In this document: in pieces, positions 41,661 to 51,898 of the stretch
Layout of the letters: each line of letters begins with the position of its first letter
How positions within the stretch are numbered: the stretch's first letter is position 1
Assembly: GCF_003324185.1 (NCBI RefSeq)
Contig: NZ_PXUP01000005.1
Span: 1-64,000 of the forward strand
Direction: 5' to 3'
DNA from: Faecalibacterium prausnitzii
GTDB taxonomy: Bacteria > Bacillota > Clostridia > Oscillospirales > Ruminococcaceae
Length of the DNA: 64,000 bases
Position numbers and translations under genes: made by a program
The notes under the pieces: generated by a model
Told to the model about the DNA's origin: nothing
Database searches by the model: none
Seen by the model: the letters and a program-made list of their open reading frames with translations, nothing else

Positions 41661-43148
41661 ATGAGTTTAGACCAAGTAACATTAAAGACTTTGGATTCGG
41701 TAATTGGATTGTGGTGGCTTCCTGAAAATGAGAATAACAAAATTCATGGGGTGCTAGAATTAAAAGAATCTCGTTTGCGGTTGCGAGCAACACAGATGTT
41801 TGAAGGGCTACAAACCATCGAAAGAGAAATGATTCCTGCCGTTCAAGGCTTTATAGCAACAGGACTAAAGATCACACTGCTTGATTGCAAAAAGCCGAAG
41901 CAAATAATTAATATGCCTGGGATGATAGAAGTGATATTTGAGTTTTCAACTATCATTGTGGGTAAAAATTACAGCAGTGATAGAATTCAAGTAAAGTCTT
42001 TAAGATGTCGCTTCAATGGACTTGAAAAATGGCTTGGCGATATGCCAGTAGATGCCTATAAATACAAGTGCAAAGATGATCAAGAGTATGAATTCTATGC
42101 CCATGCTCGCGAACCTGAAAAATATAGTTGTTCGATCGATGATTTTACAGCTGTCATAGAGAGTAAAATCATTCTAAGTGTAAATGAACATGTTGAGGCT
42201 GGCTTTAAGAGAACAGCTAGTGTTAGTTTTTGCTTTCCAGATAGCGTAAATGTCTTTGACGCAATTAAACAAGCTTGTAAATATCGTGATTTTTTGACAC
42301 TGTGTATGGGAAATCATAATCATATATTGAGTATACAAGCAGTTGATGAAGAGGAAGATAACATAGCGGTATTGTATAATGATGAAATTAAATCGTTAGA
42401 TTTGCCGACTAATCCTGCGTATAATTGTTTGATTTCTTTTTCAGATATCAAGGATAGCTATCAGGACTGTGTCCAAACATGGTATCAAAAATATGAAGAA
42501 ATTCGTCCAATCATAGCTTATTTTGTGGATGCTTGTCAAAAGAAAAACAATATTGATTTGCCCATGGAATTCTTGAAGATGGTGCAAGCTCTGGAATCGT
42601 ATTCGCGAAGGATGAGGAAAACAACACTCATCCCACCAGAAGAACATCAAGAAAGAATAAGTCGCATAGTTAACCATTTTGATGAGAAAGATGATGACAG
42701 AGAATGGATTGCGGATGTTCTGAAAACACCAATTCTTAATGAGCCAAGCTGTTCAAAAAGAATAACCGCCTTGTTCAAGGAAACAGCGGAGGAACTTGGA
42801 ATCTCAAAGAGCAAGGCGGCGTCTTTGGCCTATAAGATCGTTGCAACACGAAATTATTATACGCATTTTAATGAAAGTTTATTGCCGGGAATCCTTTCGG
42901 AGCACGATATATTTTATTCGATTGCGCTGATGAAAAATGTTTTGAAAGTGGTTTTGTGTCGAGAATTGTCAGTGGAACTTCCAGATATGAAAGAAAAGCT
43001 AGGTAATAACTCGGAATTAGCGTTGGCTTTGGGAGAACTTGGCCTGACACCTCCATTAAAACCGTGTTCGGTAACGATTGCCGATAAAGCTAAGCCTGAT
43101 GAAATGGAGAACTCGAACGGTGGAACTGAACCTGAAACAAATCATTGA
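41661..43148 (+). CDS. ApeA-like HEPN RNase inserted in the BREX operon
   Basis: This 495-aa protein resembles ApeA: an N-terminal beta-rich domain (GLWWLPENENNKIHGVLELK near residue 15) and a C-terminal HEPN domain with RNYYTH at residues 397-402, the R-x4-H catalytic motif of HEPN ribonucleases. ApeA proteins act alone in phage defence, probably by cutting RNA and stopping growth after infection. Here the gene lies between pglX and pglZ and overlaps pglZ by 29 bases, so it is co-expressed with BREX. It is AT-richer than both neighbours, which points to later insertion. Confidence 0.8.
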   Translation: MSLDQVTLKTLDSVIGLWWLPENENNKIHGVLELKESRLRLRATQMFEGLQTIEREMIPAVQGFIATGLKITLLDCKKPKQIINMPGMIEVIFEFSTIIVGKNYSSDRIQVKSLRCRFNGLEKWLGDMPVDAYKYKCKDDQEYEFYAHAREPEKYSCSIDDFTAVIESKIILSVNEHVEAGFKRTASVSFCFPDSVNVFDAIKQACKYRDFLTLCMGNHNHILSIQAVDEEEDNIAVLYNDEIKSLDLPTNPAYNCLISFSDIKDSYQDCVQTWYQKYEEIRPIIAYFVDACQKKNNIDLPMEFLKMVQALESYSRRMRKTTLIPPEEHQERISRIVNHFDEKDDDREWIADVLKTPILNEPSCSKRITALFKETAEELGISKSKAASLAYKIVATRNYYTHFNESLLPGILSEHDIFYSIALMKNVLKVVLCRELSVELPDMKEKLGNNSELALALGELGLTPPLKPCSVTIADKAKPDEMENSNGGTEPETNH

Positions 43149-45639
43149 CCGCCTGAATGCGGAATTTGTGGGGGACACCCGCAAGCTGGTGTTCTGGTAC
43201 GATGACAAGGCAGACTTTGCCGAGGATCTGGAAAACGTGGAACTGGAAAATGCAAAGATCTACCGCCTCCAGCCCGATAACCAGTTCTATACCAAATACT
43301 TTCTGGAACGGGTGGACACCACCACCAATTACCTTGTCTACGCCCCGTTCCCCAAGCCCGATGTGCGGGAAAACCACTTGGAGGACACCCTGCTGTACTC
43401 CCGGCGGTTCTTTGCCGACCGTGCCTCACTGCTGTCGGTAGACCTTGGCATTGAGGAAAAGTATAAGCCTATCCTCGAAAAGCACATCAAGTTCTTTGCC
43501 GATAAAAAGCGCACCCAGCGGTTCTACGATCTGGAGATCGAGAACTTCAACGAGGAAAACATCCTCACCGGGCTGCTCAGCGCCATCTGCAAAGCACGCA
43601 CCTGCTCCTTTGAGGAGGTGGTGCGGATCGTGCTCACTGAGAGCAGCCTGTCGGAAAATGCCTACTTGCAGCAGTTTGAACAGTACGATCTGCTGCCGTC
43701 CTTCTGGCGGCTGTGCGAGCAGCATTTTGGCTATACGGACGTAAAACCCACGCTGGAACGGCTGCTGGTGACCCTTTTCGTCACCTATACCGCCCGCTAT
43801 GTGCAGACGGAGCTACCCGCGGCGTGGAAGTCCTTTGTCTCCTACAAGGCAGGCAACATCATTGCCTTCCTCGACAGCCTGATGAACAGCGTCCTCTACC
43901 GGGATAAGTACGATGAACTTTCGGATCATGTGGCAAAGGGGCTGAACGTCTATCAGGCGTTCTCCGGCTGCCGTGCCGATGATCTGGTGGAGTGCGATAC
44001 CTTCCTTGCGGTGGATCAGGTGCTGGTCAAGTGGCTGATGGGGCGGCTCCTTGCCGAGGATACCGGGGCGAAGCTCAACGAGCTGACCATCCCGGAGGTG
44101 TGCGAAAAGCGTGCCAAGATGCACTTTGGCAGAAAGACCGACAAGACCTACCAGTTGCTGCAAAGTGCCTACTGCATGGTGCAGGCGGCAAACTACCGCA
44201 GCGCCGAGGGCTTCAAAGCCATTGTGGACCGGTATCTGTCCGCAGATCATCAGATAGACCAGCAGTACCGGAAGTTCTACTTCTATTACGACAAGCTGGA
44301 AAACACCGAAGCCTTTGAACCGCTGCGGGAACTGGTGGAGAACATCTACACCAACGAATATCTTGCCACCCTTCTCCCGGCATGGAACGAGGGGCTCCGG
44401 CAGGAGGAAGCTTTGGCAGTGCTGCCCTTGCAGCGGGATTTCTACAACGCCAACCTGCGCTACGCCAAGGAGCGTACTGTGGTCATCATCTCCGATGCTA
44501 TGCGGTATGAGGTAGGGCAGGAGCTTTTTGCCCGGATGCAGGATGACCCCAAGTGCTCGGCGCAGTTGAGCGTGCAGTTGGGCGTGCTGCCCTCCTACAC
44601 CCGGCTGGGCATGGCTGCGCTTCTCCCGCACCGCACGCTGGAAATGACCGATGACTTTCAGGTTCTGGTGGATAGCACCCTCTGCGATACGCTGGCAGGG
44701 CGTCAGCAGGTGCTGCAAAGCTATGTGCCGGACAGTGTCTGTATCCAGTTTGACGTGATTAAGAGCATGAAGGTGGCAGACCTGCGGGATGTCCTTACCA
44801 AGCGGCAGGTCATCTACGTGTACCACAACCAGATCGATGCCCGTGGCGACAAGCCCAACACCGAGGATGAGGTGTTCAACGCCTGTGAGGAAGCCGTGCA
44901 GGAGATCATGGATCTGATCCGCCGCATCAATGGCAGCGGAAACACCCATCACTTTATCGTAACGGCAGACCACGGCTTTATCTATAAGCGAGATAAGCTG
45001 TCCGAGAGCGAGAAAATCGCAGGCAAGAGCATGGAAAATGCTTTTGTCAACCGTCGCTTTGTGGTGTCCGCTGCTCCGCTTCAGGATGACGGCATCGGGC
45101 ACATGAGCATGGGCGCAGTACTGGGCAACCAGGATGCCAAGGTGGTTTCCTACCCGGTCAGCAGCAACGTGTTCAAGGTTGCTGGCGGCGGTGCCAACTA
45201 CGTCCACGGCGGCTCCTCGCCGCAGGAGATGCTGGTGCCAGTGCTGGATATCAAAATGGAGCGTGGACATCAGGAGACCAAGAATGCAGAGATCGCACTG
45301 GTCAGCATTCTCCACAAGATCACGAATCTGATCACCTCCATGGATTTTGTCCAGTCGGAAGCCGTCAGCGATACTGTGAAACCGGCAAAGTACCGGGTGT
45401 TCTTTATCTCGGAGGACAACGAGAAGATCTCCAACGAAAACACCTATGTGGCAGACAACCGGGAGCTCAGCGCACAAAAGCGTATTTTCCGGCTGCGTTT
45501 TACCTTTAAGAACAAGAAGTACGACAAGGATAAGCAGTATTATCTTGTGGTCTATGATGAGGATACAGGTCTGGAACAGTGGCGCCATCCGGTGATGATG
45601 GATATTGCTTTTGCAGACGATTTTGGCTTTGGATTCTAA
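43120..45639 (+). CDS. pglZ: PglZ, BREX alkaline-phosphatase-superfamily protein
   Basis: The GTG at 43120 is preferred: GGAGA lies 9-10 bases ahead and the product (839 aa) then begins with the usual PglZ start, ELNLKQIIDRLNAEF. The PglZ domain shows VVIISDAMRYEVGQELF near 450 and FIVTADHGFIYKRDKL near 620, the metal-binding Asp and Asp-His of the alkaline phosphatase fold. PglZ is essential for BREX and may be a nuclease or phosphatase within the complex. Its start codon lies inside the ApeA-like gene, so the insert is tightly fitted to it. Confidence 0.9.
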   Translation: MELNLKQIIDRLNAEFVGDTRKLVFWYDDKADFAEDLENVELENAKIYRLQPDNQFYTKYFLERVDTTTNYLVYAPFPKPDVRENHLEDTLLYSRRFFADRASLLSVDLGIEEKYKPILEKHIKFFADKKRTQRFYDLEIENFNEENILTGLLSAICKARTCSFEEVVRIVLTESSLSENAYLQQFEQYDLLPSFWRLCEQHFGYTDVKPTLERLLVTLFVTYTARYVQTELPAAWKSFVSYKAGNIIAFLDSLMNSVLYRDKYDELSDHVAKGLNVYQAFSGCRADDLVECDTFLAVDQVLVKWLMGRLLAEDTGAKLNELTIPEVCEKRAKMHFGRKTDKTYQLLQSAYCMVQAANYRSAEGFKAIVDRYLSADHQIDQQYRKFYFYYDKLENTEAFEPLRELVENIYTNEYLATLLPAWNEGLRQEEALAVLPLQRDFYNANLRYAKERTVVIISDAMRYEVGQELFARMQDDPKCSAQLSVQLGVLPSYTRLGMAALLPHRTLEMTDDFQVLVDSTLCDTLAGRQQVLQSYVPDSVCIQFDVIKSMKVADLRDVLTKRQVIYVYHNQIDARGDKPNTEDEVFNACEEAVQEIMDLIRRINGSGNTHHFIVTADHGFIYKRDKLSESEKIAGKSMENAFVNRRFVVSAAPLQDDGIGHMSMGAVLGNQDAKVVSYPVSSNVFKVAGGGANYVHGGSSPQEMLVPVLDIKMERGHQETKNAEIALVSILHKITNLITSMDFVQSEAVSDTVKPAKYRVFFISEDNEKISNENTYVADNRELSAQKRIFRLRFTFKNKKYDKDKQYYLVVYDEDTGLEQWRHPVMMDIAFADDFGFGF

Positions 45640-45663
45640 CAAAAAGGAAGGCAGGTACACCGT

Positions 45664-47775
45664 ATGCTAATGATGGATCAGGCAGCAGAGGGAAACCGGG
45701 AAGAACTGCGCCGGAAACTGCGGGAAAACTTTGATGGTCGCATCGTCCGCAAGGATCTGACCAAAAAGATCAAGGAAGGTGCCAACGTACCGGTCTATGT
45801 GCTGGAGTTTCTGCTGGGGCAGTATTGCAGCTCGGACGATGAGGAGATCATCGAGCAGGGTGTGCAGAACGTAAAGCATATTCTGGCGGACAACTTTGTG
45901 CGCCCGGATGAGGCGCAGAAGGTGCTTTCTCAGTTGCGTCGGAACGGCAGCCACACCATTATCGATATGGTGACCGTGCATCTGGACATCAAGAAAGATT
46001 GCTTCTTTGCAGAGTTTTCCAACCTGGGGCTCTCCAATGTGCCCATTACGGACGACTACCCGGAAAAATTTGACCGTTTGCTCTGCGGCGGCATCTGGTG
46101 CATCGTTCAACTGGAATATGAATCCGAAGGTGACAGCAGCTTTGGTATGGAGGACTTTGATAGCGAACCCCGGCAGAAAAAGCAGAAAGATGTTTCGCCT
46201 ATCAGCATCCGCAAACTGACCCCCATCCAGATGCCTCATATCGATATTGAGGAAGTACGCACCGGGCGTAAAGCCTTCACGCAGGACGAGTGGATGGATG
46301 TTATGCTGCGCTCTTGCGGTTATGAGCCGGAGCAGTTGAACCAGCGGGAGAAATGGCTCCTTTTGGCTCGTATGTTACCGCTGGTGGAGAACAACTTCAA
46401 CCTCTGCGAGCTTGGACCTCGCAGCACCGGTAAATCCCACATCTATAAGGAAATCAGCCCTAACAGCATTCTGGTGTCCGGTGGACAAACGACTGTGGCA
46501 AACCTGTTCTACAACATGGGACGAAAGACAGTTGGCCTGGTGGGTCTGTGGGACTGTGTGGCTTTTGATGAGGTTGCTGGTATCAAGTTCAAGGACAAAG
46601 ACGGCATCCAAATCATGAAGGACTATATGGCTTCCGGCTCCTTTGCCCGTGGCAAAGAGGAAAAGGCAGCCTCGGCCTCGATGGTCTTTGTGGGAAATAT
46701 TAACCAGAGCGTGGATGTGCTGCTAAAAACCTCCAGCCTATTTGACCCGTTCCCGCCTGAAATGGGAACAGACACTGCATTTTTGGATCGCTTGCATTGT
46801 TACATTCCCGGCTGGGAAATCCCTAAATTCCGCCCGGAGCATTTCACCAACGACTACGGCTTCATCACGGATTATCTTGCTGAGTTTATCCGGGAACTGC
46901 GTAAGGAACAGTACGGCGATGCACTAGATAAGTATTTCCGCCTTGGTAAAAATCTGAATCAGCGTGATACGATTGCAGTGCGTAAGATCGTAGGCGGCTA
47001 TGTAAAGCTGCTGTATCCGGACGGTGAGTTTACCAAAGAGCAACTGGAGGAGATCCTTGTCTTTGCACTGGAAATGCGCCGTCGTGTGAAAGAGCAACTG
47101 AAAAAGCTGGGTGGCATGGAGTTCTATGATGTGAATTTCAGCTACATTGATCTGGATACCTTTGAAGAAAAGTTTGTGTCAGTTCCCGAACAGGGTGGCG
47201 GTAAGCTTATCCCAGATGGAATGTGCAATCCGGGACAGATCTACACTGTTTCGCGTGGAAAAAGCGGCATGATCGGTGTGTTCCGGTTGGAAAGCCAGAT
47301 GTTGCCGGGCAGCGGAAAGTTTGAACGCACCGGTCTTGGCAGCGACCGTGACTGCAGAGAATCCACCAACACAGCCTTCAACTTCCTGAAAGCAAATGGA
47401 AACCGCATCAGCGGTGGCATCAGCACGGCATCTAAGGACTACATCATCAACTATCAGGATCTTCAGGGCATCGGTATGACAGGAAAGCTGGCACTGCCCA
47501 CCTTGATTGCATTGTGCAGCATTGCCCTTGGTCGTCCCACGGTCAGTACCCTTGCAGTTCTGGGCGAGATCAGCATCAGTGGAACAATCTTGAAGGTAGA
47601 TGAGCTTGCAAACAGCCTGCAGGTCTGCCTCGATAGCGGTGCAAAGAAGGTTCTGCTGCCGATTTCAAGTGCCGTTGATCTGGGGACTGTTCCACCGGAA
47701 TTGGTGGGTAGCTTCAATCTGATCTTCTACAGCAGCGCAGAGGATGCGGTGTTTAAAGCACTTGGTGTGGAGTGA
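45664..47775 (+). CDS. brxL: BrxL, AAA+ Lon-like protein of BREX
   Basis: This 703-aa protein matches BrxL: N-terminal DUF4357-like region, AAA+ core with LGPRSTGKSHIYKE near residue 250 and CVAFDEVAGI near 298, and a Lon-like C-terminal domain from about 560. BrxL is a ring-forming DNA-bound ATPase that acts as an effector in phage exclusion. At the position where Lon proteases have the catalytic Ser (GPSAG), my hand alignment finds no Ser (GMTGKLALP), so proteolysis is doubtful here. It closes the canonical type 1 gene set. Confidence 0.95.
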   Translation: MLMMDQAAEGNREELRRKLRENFDGRIVRKDLTKKIKEGANVPVYVLEFLLGQYCSSDDEEIIEQGVQNVKHILADNFVRPDEAQKVLSQLRRNGSHTIIDMVTVHLDIKKDCFFAEFSNLGLSNVPITDDYPEKFDRLLCGGIWCIVQLEYESEGDSSFGMEDFDSEPRQKKQKDVSPISIRKLTPIQMPHIDIEEVRTGRKAFTQDEWMDVMLRSCGYEPEQLNQREKWLLLARMLPLVENNFNLCELGPRSTGKSHIYKEISPNSILVSGGQTTVANLFYNMGRKTVGLVGLWDCVAFDEVAGIKFKDKDGIQIMKDYMASGSFARGKEEKAASASMVFVGNINQSVDVLLKTSSLFDPFPPEMGTDTAFLDRLHCYIPGWEIPKFRPEHFTNDYGFITDYLAEFIRELRKEQYGDALDKYFRLGKNLNQRDTIAVRKIVGGYVKLLYPDGEFTKEQLEEILVFALEMRRRVKEQLKKLGGMEFYDVNFSYIDLDTFEEKFVSVPEQGGGKLIPDGMCNPGQIYTVSRGKSGMIGVFRLESQMLPGSGKFERTGLGSDRDCRESTNTAFNFLKANGNRISGGISTASKDYIINYQDLQGIGMTGKLALPTLIALCSIALGRPTVSTLAVLGEISISGTILKVDELANSLQVCLDSGAKKVLLPISSAVDLGTVPPELVGSFNLIFYSSAEDAVFKALGVE

Positions 47776-47790
47776 AGAAAGGCGTGCTCT

Positions 47791-49569
47791 ATGAAAACGA
47801 ATGATAGAAAAATCACAGACCTGATGGCCACAATCCATACAGGAAAAACGCAACTTCCTGATTTTCAAAGAGGCTGGGTATGGGACGATAGTAGGATAAA
47901 AGCTCTGATTGCAAGTATCACAAATGGATATCCTGTCGGTGCAGCAATGTTTCTGGAATACGGTAATGAGAGTATTCACTTCAAATCACGAGTTGTTGAA
48001 GGGGTGCCTTCTGCAGACAAGGTGATACCGGATGAACTTATTCTGGATGGACAACAAAGACTGACATCTGTCTATTCTTCACTTTTTAGTGAGAAGGCAG
48101 TTAGAACAAGAACAGACAAAGGGCAAGAAATAGAACGCTTTTACTATATTGATATGGCCAAAGCTGTTAACAGCACGATTGACCGGGTGGATTCGATTAT
48201 TTCGGTTCCTAAGGATCGGAAAATAACTTCAGATTTTGGTCGAAAGGTTGAGCTGGATCTTTCGTCGGCATCTCAGGAATACGCTCAGAACGTGTTCCCG
48301 CTAAACATTATTCTTGATCCGAGCAAATACAGCAAGTGGCAAATGGACTATATGCAATATCATCAGTACGATTCAAATGCTGCAAAATTGTATATGGACT
48401 TTCTCTCCAAAGTAATTGTTCCGTTGGGGCAGTATACGATTCCAGTGATTACATTGGACAAGGATACCCCCAAGGAGGCGGTTTGTCAGGTCTTCGAAAA
48501 TGTCAATACAGGTGGGGTGTCGCTTACTGTATTTGAGCTGGTTACTGCCATTTTTGCAATGGATAATTTTGAACTACGCAAGGATTGGGAAGAAAGACAG
48601 AAAAAATATTTCAGTGACGACATTCTTTCGGTGACCTCTGCAACGGATTTCCTGACGGCTTGTACTCTATTATCTTCGTATAAAAAAGGCGGGACCGTGA
48701 GTTGCAAAAAGAAAGATGTGCTGAATCTGACGCTGGCGGAATACCAGCGGTATGCAGATGATTTGACGGAAGGATTTGTGGAAGCGGAAAAAATATTACA
48801 GGAAGAACGGATCTTTTCTAGTAAAGACCTGCCATATACGACGCAGTTAATTCCACTTGCAGTTCTTTGCACGTTGCTGGCAGACCATAACCGCATCAAA
48901 ACAACGAGCGTAAAAGATAAAATAAAGCAATGGTATTGGTGCGGTGTCTTTGGCGAAATGTATGGAAGCGCAAATGAAACACGCTATGTGTACGATGTGG
49001 TGGGGGTAATGGCGTGGTTGGATGACGCCAGCAAAACGCCTAAAACGGTTCAGGAGTTTTATTTTAACCCGGTGCGCTTGCTATCCTTGCAATCAAGATT
49101 GAGTGCCGCCTATAAAGGTATTATGGCACGGATCTTGAAGAATCAGTGCAAAGATTTTATCAGCGGTCGTGAAATGGACTTTACGGTTTATAAAGCAGAG
49201 AGCATAGATATTCACCATATATTTCCACGAGATTATTGTGAGAAAAAAGGTCTGCCGCGTGCAAAATGGAATTCTGTTGTGAATAAGACACCTATTACAT
49301 ATTCTACAAACCGTGAAATTGGCGGAGTAGCACCAAGCCAATATCTGACCAAGATTGAAAAGAAAGGCCAAGTCGAACCAGATATACTGGATGGCTATCT
49401 TAAGACACATTTGATCGATACGAGTGATATCCGCGCAGACCGGTTTGATGATTTCTTCATCAAGCGCGCAACTGCTATTTTGAATGAGATTGAAAAAGCG
49501 ACTGGAAAGTCGATTTCCGGTCGTGACAGTGATCTCGTAATTCAGGACTTTGGCGGAGCGCTATTATGA
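47791..49569 (+). CDS. DUF262/DUF1524 protein, GmrSD-like restriction factor
   Basis: This 592-aa protein has N-terminal DUF262 signatures (QLPDFQRGWVWDDSRI and ELILDGQQRLTS, a ParB-like fold) and a C-terminal HNH nuclease of DUF1524 type, SIDIHHIFPRDYC near residue 470. This domain pair occurs in GmrSD-type type IV restriction enzymes that cut modified phage DNA. It starts 15 bp after brxL and is probably in the same transcript. It would add a barrier against phages whose DNA modification defeats BREX. The target modification is unknown. Confidence 0.85.
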   Translation: MKTNDRKITDLMATIHTGKTQLPDFQRGWVWDDSRIKALIASITNGYPVGAAMFLEYGNESIHFKSRVVEGVPSADKVIPDELILDGQQRLTSVYSSLFSEKAVRTRTDKGQEIERFYYIDMAKAVNSTIDRVDSIISVPKDRKITSDFGRKVELDLSSASQEYAQNVFPLNIILDPSKYSKWQMDYMQYHQYDSNAAKLYMDFLSKVIVPLGQYTIPVITLDKDTPKEAVCQVFENVNTGGVSLTVFELVTAIFAMDNFELRKDWEERQKKYFSDDILSVTSATDFLTACTLLSSYKKGGTVSCKKKDVLNLTLAEYQRYADDLTEGFVEAEKILQEERIFSSKDLPYTTQLIPLAVLCTLLADHNRIKTTSVKDKIKQWYWCGVFGEMYGSANETRYVYDVVGVMAWLDDASKTPKTVQEFYFNPVRLLSLQSRLSAAYKGIMARILKNQCKDFISGREMDFTVYKAESIDIHHIFPRDYCEKKGLPRAKWNSVVNKTPITYSTNREIGGVAPSQYLTKIEKKGQVEPDILDGYLKTHLIDTSDIRADRFDDFFIKRATAILNEIEKATGKSISGRDSDLVIQDFGGALL

Positions 49570-49608
49570 TCTGTGAGAATAGAGCATGTCTGAATTTAGG
49601 AGGCCACC

Positions 49609-51864
49609 ATGGAGCCAATGAAAGCAATCAGTGTCAACAGCCGTGCGGAGGAGCTGTTTGTGCAGCTTTTCTGTGAGGCTTTTGGCCCGGAAAAGACCGA
49701 AAATCTGCAGGTCCAGTACCCCTGCGTGGACATCTATGGTCGGCACCGCTATATCGACTTTGCGCTGGAATCGCCTGAATCTAAGATTGCAATCGAAATT
49801 GACGGTGAGACCTACCACAACCCGAGCAAGGTGTCCGAAAACAAGTATGCCGATGACCTCTTGAAGCAGAACAGCCTGATCTATGACAACTGGAAAGTAT
49901 ACCGTTGGATTTACAGCCAGTTGGAAAAGCAACCGGAAAAGGTCAAGGATGAGCTGATTACTTTCTTAGGCACCAGCCCTATATTCAAGGCTTTTGAAGC
50001 GGACCTGCCGGTTCAGATGGGGCAGACCATCGAGCTTCGGGATTACCAGCAGGAGGCTACCGAGAATCTGCAGAAAATGCGAGAGGACGGCAAGACCATT
50101 GCGCTACTGTACCATGCGACCGGCGTTGGAAAAACCATCACGGCTGCAACGGATGCCAAGGCAGTGGGCGGACGCACGCTATTTCTGGTCAACGCCCTGA
50201 AGCTGGCATCTCAGGCAAAAGAGACTTTCGCCAAGGTCTGGTCGGAAGTGACTTTGGGAGAGTACACCGGAAGCCAGAAGGATATGACCCAGACGGTCAT
50301 TTTTGCAACGGTGCAGAGGATCTCCAAGGATCTGGAAAAGTTCTCGCCTACAGATTTTGACTACCTGATTGTGGACGAATGTCACCATGCGGCAGCCAAC
50401 ACCTACCAGAAGATTTTCACCTACTTCCACCCGAAGTTCATTCTGGGCCTGACCGCCACTCCGGAACGCAGCGATGGTGAAGATATGCTGGAGCTGTTCC
50501 AGAACGTTGCCCATAAAATGGATCTCAAAACTGCTGTAGAGCGTGGCGTTCTGGTGCCGATTCGCTGCATCCGGGTCAAGACCAACATCGACCTGACCGA
50601 TGTGCGGATCAACGGCATCAAATACAATTCGCAGGATCTGGAAAGCAAGCTGTTCATCCCGGAACGCAATCAGTTGATCGTTGACACTTATCTAAAGTAC
50701 GTCAACGGCAAAAAGACAGTAATTTTCTGTGCCAGCGTAGACCATGCAGCCGAAATTGCAAAGTTGCTGCGAGATAGCGGCGTGAAGGCAGAAGCAGTTT
50801 CCGGGCGGGATCGTGTGGAGGTTCGGGAAAAGATTCTGAAGGACTATGAAACCGGCTCGACCAATGTTCTTTGCGCCTGCGACCTTCTGAACGAAGGCTG
50901 GGACAGCCCGCATACCACGGTGCTGTTCATGGCGCGCCCGACCATGTCCAAAACGATTTATTTGCAGCAGCTTGGTCGTGGCACACGCCGCTGCCCGGGC
51001 AAAGAGGATCTGCTGGTGGTTGACTTTGTGGACAACGCTAATATGTTCAATATGCCCTACAGCCTGCACCGGGTGCTGGACATTGCAAAATATCAGCCCA
51101 TGGCGTATGTGCTGGCGCCGGAGAACAAGCGCAAGCTGGATCAGGATATGTTGTTCCAGGGTGAAAAGCCCGAAGCATGGTTGGATGTGCCGATCGATGT
51201 GTCTGACTATGAGATCATCGACCTTTTCAACTGGCAGAACAGCGTCAAGGATATGATCTCGCAGATTGAGTTCGTCCGGATGGTGGATGTACAGTCCGAG
51301 ACGGTGGAACGCTACATTAAGGACGGAAAAGTCAAACCGGACCTTTCGATTCCCTTTGGTGATAAGCGAATGTTCCACTATTTCCGGGAGGAAAGCATCC
51401 GCAACATTGCGAAACAGTATGGCTGGGATCTCATTACGCCGCAGAATATGGCGGACAAGTTCATGAAATTTATCGAAACGATGGACATGAGCTATTCCTA
51501 CAAGCCGGTGCTGCTCAAAGCAATCTATGAGTACATGGACAGCAGCGGCAGAGTTGCCCTGCCGGATGTGGTGGACTACTTCATCGACTTCTACGAGGAC
51601 CGCAAGGCGCACGGGATGATCGCAGAGAAATCCACCAGCATTTATCAGAAGGGTGGCTATACCCGGAAAGATGTGGAGAAGAACATCCTCTCCAATCCCT
51701 TCAAGCGCTTTGAGGATATGCGATTCTTGATGCGCTGCAAGGACGTGGAGACTATCGAGGTAAACCCGATCATTTTCCGCAAGCTCACACGGGAAGATTG
51801 GCTGCATATTGTGGATGTCTGCGATAAGCGCCTTGAAAAATACTATTTGCGGCTCAAAAAATGA
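49609..51864 (+). CDS. Superfamily 2 helicase with N-terminal nuclease-like domain
   Basis: This 751-aa protein begins with a PD-(D/E)XK-like (DUF559/Vsr-like) segment, YIDFALESPESKIAIEIDGE followed by TYHN near residue 60. The helicase part has YHATGVGKTITA near 168, IVDECHHAA (DECH) near 252, LGLTATPERSDG and QQLGRGTRR. Such nuclease-helicase fusions are frequent next to BREX and restriction systems. It lies 39 bp after the DUF262 gene in the same direction. The role is probably degradation or unwinding of foreign DNA. Confidence 0.85.
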   Translation: MEPMKAISVNSRAEELFVQLFCEAFGPEKTENLQVQYPCVDIYGRHRYIDFALESPESKIAIEIDGETYHNPSKVSENKYADDLLKQNSLIYDNWKVYRWIYSQLEKQPEKVKDELITFLGTSPIFKAFEADLPVQMGQTIELRDYQQEATENLQKMREDGKTIALLYHATGVGKTITAATDAKAVGGRTLFLVNALKLASQAKETFAKVWSEVTLGEYTGSQKDMTQTVIFATVQRISKDLEKFSPTDFDYLIVDECHHAAANTYQKIFTYFHPKFILGLTATPERSDGEDMLELFQNVAHKMDLKTAVERGVLVPIRCIRVKTNIDLTDVRINGIKYNSQDLESKLFIPERNQLIVDTYLKYVNGKKTVIFCASVDHAAEIAKLLRDSGVKAEAVSGRDRVEVREKILKDYETGSTNVLCACDLLNEGWDSPHTTVLFMARPTMSKTIYLQQLGRGTRRCPGKEDLLVVDFVDNANMFNMPYSLHRVLDIAKYQPMAYVLAPENKRKLDQDMLFQGEKPEAWLDVPIDVSDYEIIDLFNWQNSVKDMISQIEFVRMVDVQSETVERYIKDGKVKPDLSIPFGDKRMFHYFREESIRNIAKQYGWDLITPQNMADKFMKFIETMDMSYSYKPVLLKAIYEYMDSSGRVALPDVVDYFIDFYEDRKAHGMIAEKSTSIYQKGGYTRKDVEKNILSNPFKRFEDMRFLMRCKDVETIEVNPIIFRKLTREDWLHIVDVCDKRLEKYYLRLKK

Positions 51865-51898
51865 TATGAACTTCGATAATTGACTGCGGGTGACGTGC

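Noticed and set aside
32271-45660. Very long open frames antisense to brxC, pglX and pglZ
   Set aside because: They are produced by the GC-rich third positions of the genes on the other strand; they lack ribosome sites and read as low-complexity His/Leu/Val sequence, while the plus-strand products are clear BREX proteins.
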